Positions 44,118-57,000 of a DNA stretch of 64,000 nt are shown in pieces. Under the pieces are notes generated by a model. That model had not been told where the DNA came from and did no database searches. It saw only the letters and a program-made list of their open reading frames with translations. This DNA comes from Echinarachnius parma (taxonomy: Eukaryota; Echinodermata; Echinoidea; Clypeasteroida; Echinarachniidae), in NCBI GenBank assembly GCA_037951105.1, contig JBAMJV010007217.1, positions 1 through 64,000 on the forward strand. Reading direction: 5' to 3'. How positions within the stretch are numbered: the stretch's first letter is position 1; each line of letters opens with the position of its first letter. Made by a program: the position numbers and the translations under genes.

Positions 44118-46330
44118 GTCGATTCGCGTAGATACAGGAAATGACAGGGGTACATATTTTGTCATGAAATAAGATTAAATCAATTTGAATCAATGACTGA
44201 ATCAATTGCATGTTTTAATGTATTAAGATCACGTTATCTATAACGTATTAAACACATATTTAAATTTAAGAATCTGAAAATAGTTCACGTTGTAAGTAAG
44301 AAAATGTATTCAAATCAGATGCATAGATCCATTCCAAATATCTTGCAGAAAACCCAACGAAAAAAATCTTCAAAAGCATACTGATGGAACAGGTATGGGA
44401 GATTATGCAAAGTATGCAAAATATATCGATCAAAGTTGGAGATGATTATAGAATGGCGAATGATTTCCATATTTATTATCATTGTTATCGTACGGGTAAA
44501 TACTTAGGGTGTTAAGATGACTGTGATGATTATCAACAGTTGTCCATGTTACACATTAAATGAGATATCAAAGCTTCCAGATTATTATCGTCTGGTACTC
44601 TGGTTTACTTATATGTCATTACACATGATCGTTGTTTCCAATTTTACAAGAACATTGATGAAGCTTGCATTCATTCATACATCATTATGGTTGTAAATAA
44701 TGGTATGTGAATTGCATAACCGATAATGGTTAACATGGTTAATTTAGTCAAATAATTTTCTAAATACACACTTAATTCACTAAACTGGCTTTGTTACAAA
44801 TGTTTAATTAAACACATGTTTATCGTTATAAAGGACTTTGAATTTCAGTATGCTAGTCACAATTATTTTTTGTTCTTCAAATGAAAAGAAAGTTTATGAC
44901 AAGGCTATATAAAATGTATATAATAACTGTATTTAGGGAGAGTAACTAACATATATGTATAATATAAATAAATCTGGAGGTTTATATAAGCAAATGATAA
45001 TAAATACATTTTTAGAAAACAGTTATGTAAATATTATATAAAATGGCATGCATGAAGATTACTGACAAAAGTTTAATCCCGCCAAAGACTTCATTTAGTA
45101 CAATCTAAACAAATATATAATAATACTGTTGTAATCAATTATATTCAATTAATCCTATCTCGTTTTTATACGGTTGTGTTTTGGAAATAAATCTCTATTA
45201 TAGTCGATGAATTCAGCAATCGCTCAGTACTTTGATTTTTTTTTTATACAACCCGCCATTGGATCAGCTTCTCGCAATTCAAATGCATTTTATATGTATT
45301 ATTGTTTATCTTGACATTTAAGGCGTTTTATTGAAAGAAAAATACACGTAATTATTATACGATGCATTTTCCATACACATTCTGTTCATGTTTACATCAA
45401 ACACGAAATGGTATTTGCCGATTTGCAACTAAAACGCATTCATGGTATTGGCAATTCGTTGTTTTGCGTTAATATCATTAAAACAAGTCGATTATATCTG
45501 ATTATTTTCATCTCATTTATTTATTTTCAAATTAATTAACCGTTTGAAGTTATTCAACCCAAGATTACATTTAAATTATAATGTCACTTCCATATGCATT
45601 TCCTTGTTCCTAAAAGACAAACAAACCTTTCAGTTTAGTCAAGAAACTCAACTAATTATCATCATTTTCATTTCTATCAAAATACAACATAATTATAGCA
45701 TGCAACGAACTTCAGTGTATATCTCATGTAGCCAAATTAAGTTGTACAAACGTTTAAAACCAAAATTATTTTTGTAAATTTCAGCATTTTATTGTTTTTG
45801 TAGCTCTTGTATGATTTTGTAAAATGTACTTTTGAGGAATTAAATTTGTGTGTAGCTTCAAAATCCAATCAGATCGTAAATAAATTAGAAAAAAATATTG
45901 TGAATACGTCCAGCGCCCGTCATTACTATAATATTTAAAACTAGTTATTCATGTCCGCGTGTAAATAAACATTGTGTTCAGCCTTTGTTTCTGTCATGAT
46001 AAATCTGCACAAGTCAGACAACGCTTGTACATATAACGCTATACAGGTAGAGAAAGCGGCTGATTAGTTGCGATCCATGTTGAAGAAAATGTATGTATAT
46101 AAAGAAGCCAAGATGTCTGTTTATTGTGATGTTGTGTTTAATGGTCCTATGTATGTAGTATAACAGAGACCAACCTCAATTAGGACACGAGTAGTTGACC
46201 GGTAAAATACAAATAAAGATATTTTATGATTATAGGTAGAAACTGTTTTCATTTGCCTTTTTAAAATCCTGTAACTTGTATTTGTATGCAAATAAAAATT
46301 ATCATTCATGTCATGCATACACGATGATTG
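44118..46330. other. AT-rich sequence, possibly long synaptotagmin 3' UTR
   Basis: No gene and no recognised transposon end. AATAAA hexamers on the plus strand near 44967, 45188, 46211 and 46290 could serve as polyadenylation signals, but the true transcript end cannot be told from sequence. Confidence 0.35.
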
Positions 46331-46530
46331 TGTGCACACACAGTGTATGTGGGTTGTGTGTGTGTGTTTGTGTTTTTTGTGTTTGCGTGTTAAAAAAGAA
46401 AAAAAAGAAAAGTGTATGTGTATGTGTGTGTGCGTGCTTGCGTGTTTGTTTTTGTGTGTGCGTGTATGTGCGTGCGTGTCGTGTATGTTTGTGGGTGTGT
46501 GTGTGTGTGTTTGTGTGTGTATAATTTACG
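46331..46530. repeat. (GT)n microsatellite
   Basis: About 190 bp of interrupted GT/GC dinucleotides (GTGTGTGTGT, GTGCGTGC) broken by an A-rich interval near 46391-46411. The Cys/Val-rich open frames are artefacts. Confidence 0.95.
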
Positions 46531-46742
46531 TGAGTGCCTATCGTAAAAAAAAAAGAATCCCTGCAATTTGACTGATGACCATGTATGGCAGTTTACTGGC
46601 AATATGGCGCCAGCATCCTAGATTCTTAGACAGAAATATCTGTCTCTATTCCGACGGTTGATCCATTGAGAATGCGCCTGGCTCCACTGACCGTTGTAAT
46701 GGGATGGTAGTAGGTCAGATTTATTTATACAAATTCCCGTCT

Positions 46743-46972
<230 letters not shown>

Positions 46973-49510
46973 AGCATGAGCTTGCTGATTTGGAGGTACA
47001 TTAGCTGTAGGGAGGGAGTAACCACACCCCATGTTTATCTTAATCTTTTAAAGGCAACACTTAACAATTCCTTTGGAGGATGGGGTGGACTACCACGAGG
47101 CTTGAAACATGATTATAGCAAGTAAATAAATTAAGATTTCCACAAAGTCATGTTAAAATGTTTTATTTCAAGTAACAATACATACATGTAATAAAGATCT
47201 GTCATACAGAATTACATCAACGTTGACGATGGATGAAACTAACCTTTTAACCTAATGTCATCCATAAGTTGTTTTACTAGTATGTGGTTTCCTATTACAA
47301 TACCCGAATAGTGCATGACAGATCTGAAGTTCTGAAGAATCGGGCATAAATATATATGCCCCTTGTATATCCTTTCTTGGCCAGTTCAAATCAAAGAAAG
47401 CAAGGACAATTTAGGATATAGCGATTTTTCCTTTACACCATAAAACTTTCCGCCTCGTGTTTCTAAAATGTAAACAAATTAATCTGGTACCTCTAAATGT
47501 TTTCAGATGGAGATTTTAGAGATCTCCTCATCACATGACATGGTCTGGCATACAATATCCCCTCACTGGTCCACAGTTCCGACATCAAAATGTATTTCAG
47601 GAATTATTGTTGTAAGCATTTCCTTACACATACATACATGTAGTTGTAAATAAAATGCAGATCAGATCGATCCCAGATCAAACAAAAATCTATTAAGACT
47701 TAGGCACATATAAAGTTTATATACTACGCAATAATGTTCATTCGCCTTTAGCAGTATATAGGAAGACATATAAAATAAAGAGAGAAAAAAAATAAAACGT
47801 GACATTGGCTTAGAAGAAGTCTATACAAAATACAGGCAATTCTTTTCTTTCAGAATTGTCTGAAATTATATAAGTGAGGCAAGATCAGTATTAATTGTTA
47901 CCAAAAAAAAACAAGGAAAAGTGACATTACTTTACAGAAGGGAGTTGTCAAGATATCCTATGGACCAGCTTTGAAACACACATTAATTCTTTGTTTTTAA
48001 TGAATGTGTATACTCTTGTTTTTCTTTTAAGTACAATGCATTTCTTTTTGTATTCCCACATGTAATACATTAGTAATATGAAATTTAGGAATACAATCCT
48101 TTTCACAAGTTGTTATCACGACATCATGCAACAATGTGGATTCAGCTTCGGTAATAAAAAGTTAACCAAATTATATTCAACGTTATCATTTTTGACAGAT
48201 GTTGTTCCTAGGAGTAACAGACTTGTCCAGGGTTTGCCTGACATAACAGTAAACAATGCAGACAAGCTGAATTACAAATCTGAACAAGTATCACTTCTGT
48301 ATATTCATCAATAATTGGGAACAAGTGGTAAACTGTATTTCTTCTAAAACAATTTTGAATGAAATATTATTCCAGACCAGTGATTGTTTTTTTCTCGAAT
48401 TCATGACCCGTTTCAAATAAACATGCAATTTAATTTTACATTCTTATTAAAATTAAAAATTAAATGTATTAAATTCCCTTTTCAGTCTGAGAGCTTTGAA
48501 ATTTCTCTGGAGCAAAAGAAATTGATGTCCTGTATCAATATACCCTAATCAATTAAAACTTCTAGTTCATACTAGAAATGTCTTATATAATGTTGTTATC
48601 AAACTTAGAATATGGCAAAAGATACAATCATATATGGCATACCAAAGGAAGTTTACGAGGACAAAAGAATTATACAAAATATGGCACTAAAATGCACTTC
48701 CGTTCTTCTGCAAATATTGTTCAATGTATCTAGAACTTTGTAAACAACTACAGATTGTTGCTGAAATGGACATACAATTATGGATTTTCAGTTGATTTTA
48801 CACAAAGGGTGACATATTCTTTCATCAAATGAATACAACATGAATAGCACAATTGCCTATTGCTCACATCTCATATTATCTCAAATTTTTTGGAGAATAA
48901 GATAAAAGACATGAAGACAAGACCCTTTTATGTTGTGAAGAAAGCACTTGCTTATTTGTCTAAACATCTTGAATACAGACCTCTGTGATTCATTCAATAC
49001 TTCATAAACAAAAGCTTCCTCCTGATATAGTCATGTTTAAAAAAAATATTATGTCTCTGGACATCCCGCATTCAGCGTTCTAGCTTTTTAACAACAACAA
49101 ATCTATCACAAGGAGCTACCCGAGTAGCTGACATCTTTAATTATATCAGCAACGTATTCCCTCATAGTATCAACCCCTCGAGGAATGGTCCCAAAATACT
49201 TGGGTTCAGGTCTGTATACAGGGCTTGAAATTGGCACAGGCCTGCTGGCCTGGGGCCACTAAAATTAGCTCTGGGCCACCAAAATCTAATTAAAACAAAT
49301 TAGCAAACGGCAGAAGTTGTATTTCTTTGTTTAGGGACATCAGATTCAGCTTGAAGGTCACTCAAATTTAAGAAATCTTTATTTTACTTGCCGGACTGGG
49401 CCACAAGGAAAGTTTGTGCATTGTTCCTGTAGAATGCATGCATATGTTTTACTAAAATATAATAGTCTTGAACCGGTTAAAAACAGTCCTTGAGATTATT
49501 TAGGCTAATG

Positions 49511-49720
49511 TCCGGCGCAGACAGAGCCGACTCGACTGGTTGTCATTCCGATCGGCTCAGTTTTCAGTGCCTCGTGACACACATTTTGCCAGTCGAGAGA
49601 CAGTCGGATGCCAGTTGGGGCCGATTCAACACGATAAATCTGCTCCGACCGACCGGGCCCAACTCTAGCCTGATTAAAACCAGTCGGATCGGGTCGAGTC
49701 GGCTCTGTCTGCGCCGGGCT
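49511..49720. mobile_element. Foldback MITE (GCAGACAGAGCCGACTCG family), copy d
   Basis: Starts TCCGGCGCAGACAGAGCCGA and ends TCGGCTCTGTCTGCGCCGGG. Its interior is nearly the reverse complement of copy c. Open frames over it are not genes. Confidence 0.88.
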
Positions 49721-50609
49721 TTAAAGAGTATCCCCCTTCCACCCGACACCAGTTGTCAACTGGCACTGCTTGGGTTGAAGGGTTTGATTAAAACTGTTCC
49801 AAACAATAACTCTTGAGGTTGACCAATAAATCCACCTGGAAATATATCACCCCATGGGCTGATTTAGCTTGATAAAAAAATATTCTCCAAATAATATTGA
49901 TCATCTTTGACCAATGAATCCTACTAGCAATATAATATTGTCTGTCACCATTTTAGAAGATTGGTTGGATTCAAAATTCCTCCAAATAATAATCTGTTAA
50001 GTTGATAGATAAATCTGATTAGCAGAATAAATCCCATGAACAATGAACACTTTTAGACTTTTAGTCTTCTTTTGCTTACAGATAATCCAAGCCATCATCT
50101 TGGCTCTAAAATTAGTTTTGCTTTGGTTTCCAGTATTCCGCAGACTGCCATGCACTCCTTTTATTCAAAAGTTATAACTTTTTAAAAAGCTTGAAAATAA
50201 TAATCCATAGAGTTGACCAATTAATCTACTTAGAAGAATAAAATTGATTGTCACTACATTGAAGGAATGGTGTGATTTAAAAAACAGTTGCAAATAATAA
50301 TCCATTTTGGTATGAACAAATCTCCTTCATAGTTGACTGTCATTTATCCTTTCGCTACAGGATTTGATTAAAAACTTTTCAAAATAATGTTGATTAAAAA
50401 AGAAAGTCCTTGCAGAAGAATACACCCAGGCAAGGAAGAGAGTCGACATTTTTTACTTTTTTGGCATGCAGATAGCAATTCGTACATCTCATCTCCTGCG
50501 TGAATGTATCATAGCATCTCCCCGGGACCGCTTTGAAAACCACCATCTGACTCGATGACATATGCAGTCTCTTCAAAAATGCTTCCTTCTTCATAATTTG
50601 ATTCCATAT

Positions 50610-50773
50610 ACAGTCAAACATGTGCATAGCGACCACCGAAGGGAAACAAAGAAAGGTGGCCACTGCGGACAGGTGACCTCAATAAACAGGTTCCCCTGCA
50701 TCGTTCTCTCTCAAAGGGATCACTTTTGGTGGCCACTATAGGCAGGTTGGCAGCTAAGGACAGATTTGACTGT
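50610..50773. mobile_element. TACAGTC MITE copy
   Basis: Begins ATACAGTCAAACATGTGCAT, ends CAGATTTGACTGT; interior GCGACCACCGAAGGGAAACA and GGTGGCCACT words. Same family as 2090-2280. Confidence 0.65.
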
Positions 50774-50926
50774 GGTTAAAACATTAGATCCCCAGCTTTT
50801 TGCAGGCAAGGAGTTTAAATCAATCTATCGTAAGCCAGCTACAAAGTTTTGAAGGATACATCATAAAAAACAGAAAGTTATTCTCCACGAGTGACGTGAA
50901 GGCGTATTCCAGGAGTCCGTCGGGCT

Positions 50927-51019
50927 TTATTTCTTCTTCTCGTGTAGCTTCTGCAGTTCTGTTTTCAGACTGGACACTTTGGACTTCTCTTGTTCCAGAG
51001 CTGCATACAACTCCGCAAC
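50927..51019 (-). CDS. GKAP1: GKAP1-like last exon
   Basis: Acceptor TATGCGTGCACAG, phase 0. Encodes VAELYAALEQEKSKVSSLKT, ELQKLHEKKK, TAA. A heptad-like coiled coil with basic tail, as at the GKAP1 C-terminus. Confidence 0.92.
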   Translation of the reverse strand, partial: VAELYAALEQEKSKVSSLKTELQKLHEKKK

Positions 51020-54000
51020 CTGTGCACGCATAGAATAAACAGAATCAGAGGGCAAGATTTAAAGATTTTTTTTTTTAGTTCTTTGAATTGAAAAAAATTT
51101 AATTATTTAATTCATTTTCAATTCACATTCACTTGGCATTCATACAATAATTTAGTAAATGGAACAAACACACTCATAACACACAATGGGTAATATATAT
51201 AGTCCATAGATTACAGAAATGACGTCAAATGCCTAGAGATGATGAAATAATTATATTTGGTGCTATATAATTTCAAGCATACCATGGGTTAAATTCATAT
51301 TGCTGCAGAGAATTTTGTCCATCCAGTATCAGCATTATTGAACAGTTAACTTCTACAATGTGAGAACACTGAGGTGATCGATGTATCATTTTTTAGATAC
51401 AATCAATCTTGCATGAATCAACTTCTTTGGGACTGCAGAAAGGAGAGCAACATGGGCAGGTATTGAATTATGTGGATAAAAACAAATGATGACACACGCG
51501 GTACCCCGGCGTACCGTTGTACCCCGGGGTACCGCGTTGTGTAGCGCCATCTTGTGTCTTACCCATTGCCCAAGGAAAGAAACTTTTTACCGTCGGTTGA
51601 GAAAGAGAAGGACGCTAAATAACTTTTTGTACTTAAGACAATGCTCGAAATTAACTTTTTTTGCTGGTGGCCCGATCGGGCAAGTGAAATAAGTATTTTT
51701 CCACAATTGGTGGCCCGAAAAAACAAAGAAAAACAAAAGAAAAAAGAAGAAAATTCATATAAATACAATAACTGTAGAAAAGTGGAAAATTTACTGTTAT
51801 TATACAGGTTTGACCTCAACATTCTGTGTAAATGCCATGAGAAAACCTCAGACAAATAACATGTGTTCATATTGTGGTGTTTTATGTTCAAAATTGTAAG
51901 TCAAAAAGCATAGAATATTGTTTGAAAACATGACATGAATGACATATTTTTCAAATTGTCAGTCAAACATTGATAATTTCTTCGCAAACTTACTTTACAT
52001 CGGCGGCACATTGCAGACGGGACAGACACAAGTCAGTCAACCACTACTATCGCTGAATTTTACATGCAAACCAAATTTGATCAATAATGGAAATATGCTC
52101 TCACATTTCAGACTTTTAACCTCACTTTTCGATGGATTATTGTTTGTAATTGTGGCGTTTTATTTTTGGAAATTTGAGTCAAACATTGTAAAAAACATCA
52201 TACAAATTCTAGGCACACAAAGACCGCGGATCTCAGATTTCATGGATCTGGAATGCTCCATTCGCAAAAGGGGTGTGGGGGTAAACAGAATGGAAAACAA
52301 TACAAATTAAACTTTTACAAATCGACCAAAATTTCTCTAAATTTATATTCGCAAGTATAACAATTTAATTTATTAATATTCCTATCATTTATACAAGTTT
52401 TATATTTTTGCCCGATCGGGCCACCAGCAAAAAAAAAAAAAAATTTGAGCATTTTTCTACCTATCAAAAAATTGTGTAATATAACTATATATAGTATTAT
52501 ATGGGTAAGGGGGGGGGGGGGGGGGCAGAATGTGAAAACTGCGCTCTGCGACAATTTTCTGTCCACTGAAAACAAAATTAGCTCTGAAACTTTTTATTAT
52601 CAACCTCTCTGTCCTCTCTTTTTAAACCACAAATCAAGTGTTTTCTGTGAGGTATCAAATTTGCAAATAATTACCATAATTTTCTGCACAATAGCTTCAA
52701 CATTTGGTGGCCCGATTGGGCCACCAAACATTGGAAATATGTGTTTTTTACTGGCCCGACAGCAATTTTGGTGGCCCCGGGCCATCGGGCCTGTGCTAAT
52801 TTTGAGCGTTGCTTACGAGATAATTATGTTTGATGTTTGGGAGCCTTGTAGAAATTAAATGTAGCTCTCTTTGATAAATGATTCATATCTCAAAAATGAG
52901 AAATAATTACTTTCTTAAAGAGCTCCGGTCTACAAGTTCGTTTGCATAACTTAATTAATGGCCTTATCACTCTCACCCGACGCTACGCGCAATTCATACA
53001 ATTCTTATTTTACAAATAACAAAAATAGTTACCTCAGCAGTGAGTTCATCTTTCTCTGTTGTGAGTTCTTCAACTTGAAGTATCACAGCTGCTTTATCTT
53101 TCACTGTGAACAAAGACAAAGTGATATTGCACTGATTTAAAGTTAGGAATGGAGTAACATGAGTCCCTCAATTAAGTTAACAAAGCTGCTTTATCTTCAC
53201 TGTCAGAAAAGACAAAACGTATATTGTACAAATTTACTGATTAAAAGGTATATGTGACCTTACACCACAAAACGACCAATAAGTCAGGAAAACTGATTTT
53301 GCTGCTTTTCATAAAACATTATTTCATTACCTTTAAAATGGTATATCATTCGTCATATTTGGACTAAGCAAACCCTCTCAAAATGAACACCAAAGATTTG
53401 AAATATGGCTGAAGCATTTTTAAAATAAGGGAATCAGTTTCCATTAAAGCGCTGTGATAAGATCACTTTTATTGGATGAAAAATAATATTTAAACATGAT
53501 TTCCGACGCTCAAAATGTTACAGAAGCTAGATTTAGATATGCTTATTCAGGAAATACCTAAATCTAAAATTTTGAACAAAATTTGACTATTTTAACTAAT
53601 AAAAGAGAAACTACCACAGCGACATAACGGTCGTTTTGTGGTGTAAGGTCACATATGTAGTACTGGGGTACCTGCAGTACTTGACCTAGCTTTGTGGCAG
53701 CTGCTCTATCTGTTAATGTGATGAATTGGGGATATGATGACACACGCGGTACCCCGGGGTACCGTTGTACCCCGGGGTACCGCGTTGTGTAGCGCCATCT
53801 TGCGATTGTATGCACGCTATACCCACAGTACAGCCCTAAAAATTAAATAAATAATTAAACAAAATGGCGGATTTTCGTCTGGTACCCCGGGGTACCGTTT
53901 ATGTCATCATATATCAATAGCAGACTGTGAGAGTGTGAGTGTTTTCAAGGCCCTCAGACCATGGACTGCCTGCTTATTGTGCATGATTGAAAATCTAGCA

Positions 54001-57000
54001 CAGACCAATGATGAAGAGCTCAAATTTGCCCACCGTTGGCAGGAAATTGTGTGATGACGATGTGAGCAAAAGCAAAATTATATTGCACTGATTTATTGCC
54101 TCTTTTGTGCATTAGCAGTAAAATAGCATTCAGATCAAAATTGCATCAAAAACAATTTATAGTGATTTGTTTTGAAATTAAAATGGCATCCCTTTGCATC
54201 TAGATATTTGCTGCAAACAGTAAAACATTCTATAAACAAAACAAAGAAATGAAATGAACCAAAATGTCTAGCAAAATAGAACAGTGTTAAATATGCTCTA
54301 ACACTGTTTGACACTGGTAAATGTAAACAAATAAATCTTAACACTTTTTTGCAACTGTACACAAACACAGGCAATCAGAGAAAAATTGCACTCATTTAAA
54401 AAATGCCAAATTGAATTTGTTTTTTCACATGGAATTTCAACAACAAAATACACCACCGAGTAATGTTCAAGAAAGTACCTGTTACTTTCAAGCAATGAAT
54501 GGGGAGTTCCAATAGTAAAATAATAATGATGGCTACTTATAGAGCATGTTTCATCTTTCTATGTCCGCAGTGCAACATTATTTCTTCTCAATGGAGATCA
54601 TAATGTGTTACTTTATTGTGAGTCTGAAATGTAACTCCATTCAAAATTTATGTCCATTTATTTGTATTTATAATAATAATAATAATAATAATATCAACAT
54701 TTATATAGCGCAGCTACTATAAATATATACTCTACTGCACTTAAATAATTATTAAATTATTATTACCCATGGTCATCAGGTACATTTCAAACCCACACAA
54801 TGATATTGCGTACTTTCTCAACTCCCCGGGGAGCATACTAGCCAAGCTGCCACTGATGATGGCGCTAAGGCTAATTAACACCCGACCATGGTATCCATTT
54901 ATACACCTCATAAATATGAGAACACACTTACTTTCTCCTTGTCCTATGATGAAGCAAAGCTGCTTGTTTCGTTTCTTCACTTGAGCTAGTTCTGCCTACA
55001 AACAGAAACAAAATGAGACAGAAAGTCACAAACAAAAACAAATAAACAATATGACTGAATATTCAATAGTGGGCAAAGTTTTCAACTTTGGTTATTTCTA
55101 ACCCACTGGTAAGATTCAACATAATGTTTCCAATTTAAAACAAGTAAGATGAGAAATAGTCCTTTGTTGACAAATTGTCACATACTTTTATCATGTTTTT
55201 AATGAAATTCATCTAAATCATACATGATTTTCTTTGTAAAAACATTTTGATCCTATAGAAAGTTTTTTAGTAAGTGGCACCTTTTATGCTAAATAGCACA
55301 GTGGTAACTTGGCACTGTGTCCACAGTCAATTGGTCTATACCTAATCTGGTCTACTAGCAAAACCGGAAATTGGAGGTTTAGGATTAGGATTAGGATTAG
55401 GGTTAGGGTTAGGTTTAGAGGTCTACTTGTGAGCTAGTCAGAAGAAAGATGAAAGGGTACCACCACCCAAAAAAAAAGAAAGAAAAAAATAATTGGAAAC
55501 GCATCACCATTCTAAAGCATGCGTTCATGCGGTCTGAATTACGCAGACTGCTATGTGTGCGGTGAATTGCAATGCGTGCAGAGCAAACGAATCGCCCGGG
55601 AATCTATTGTTTACAAACGTGCGCTGAATAGCTGCATTGGCGCACTCGCAAATGGTTGGCCCGTATGGAACCAGTAAATAGCAGTGGTTCCGTAAGTGGT
55701 GGAAATGAATTGCTTTGTTTATGAATTACACAACCCTTTGCAAAATGTTGGGTAACTATTTGATATCACAAAATGGTACCAAAACATATAATAATGTGTT
55801 GTTCTTTGCCTGGTGGTCCCCTTTAAGGCACCATGTAGAAGACAAAAGGATGTGGACCAGGAGGGGACGTTGGACTTCAAATTATGGAAAGCCATTAGTT
55901 GGTTTGTGAAATGTATACATTTTTTGTTTAAATACCACATCAAATTTTGTTTAAGAGTATAACTTTTCTATATTATCAAGGAAATGTAATATTTGTTATG
56001 TAAAATCCATTAATAGTTTCATATATGTTCTTCTTTTTTGCTCCTAAATATTGTACTCATTCTAAGGCTACAAATGGCTTTCCATAACTTAAAATCTAAC
56101 CTAAATGCAAGTTTTACTTAATATCTTTGTGAAACACCCCCATGGAATAGGTCCAACTGAACATGAACCAGCAGAGCATACCTTCAGTTTATCTACAGTC
56201 TCTTCAAGTTGAACCTTTTCAGCATCTTTCTTTTCCAGTTCATCCTGATACTGTGCCCGCCTCGCACCATCGCCTTCTGCATTATGTTTCTATCAAAAAG
56301 GAAATCCAGATCAGAAAATAAGGAACAGTTTAATAGCATTTATAATTTCTTTTTGAAGCATGGCTTTCTCTTAAGCTTTTCCTTCAGGTGACCACAATGA
56401 CACATGAGACAGACTCGTAAAAATAGACTTGTGTGCTGTAGATCCGAATACGTTGGTGGCCATTAGCACCCAGGCCACTGCTAAGGGCGAGCTCTGGAAA
56501 GGTAATAGTTGTCATGGCAAAGACACAAAAATCATTACAACAAAATAGAAACTAATGCATTGTCAATTGCATGCATATCTGTAACATGATATACGGGGTA
56601 TTGCTTAACTACTGTTTGAAAAGCTTAGACTTGAGCTATATTAAAGGGACTAAGTAACATTACATTGGACTCATACCTTGTTGTATTCATATTAACAATA
56701 AAAGCATGGGACAAGTTTTGGTTTTTCAAATTTCCATTTCGTTCAAAAGATATTTACAATTGGTGTTTGGATCTTAAACTATCTACGGGATCGTTTAAGC
56801 CATGTACCAAGTAAGTGCAATGAGTTAGTGAATATCACTGTGCATTTTCGCTCATTTCTCAGCCAAATAACATCCAATTAACGTGAAATGTTCACACATT
56901 ACTTTCTGGACTATCAGATCACACCAATGGACATGTTATCAACCACGCATCACTTTTTCCACTTGTCAACAAAGTTACTAAATCCCTTTAAAACCCTATC

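Larger units (their letters stand above)
46973..50926 (-). other. Likely 3' UTR and flank of the GKAP1-like gene; contains repeats
   Basis: No coding exon seen. A minus-strand AATAAA (47167-47162) is a plausible poly(A) signal, giving a 3' UTR up to 3.7 kb. Inside: a relic of the GGCCTGCTGGCC..GGGGCCACT family (49225-49430), foldback MITE copy d (49511-49720), and a TACAGTC MITE (50610-50773). Repeated ATAATAATCCA..GTTGACCAA(T)AAATC words at 49820-50340 look like a decayed tandem repeat of about 60-120 bp. Confidence 0.45.
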
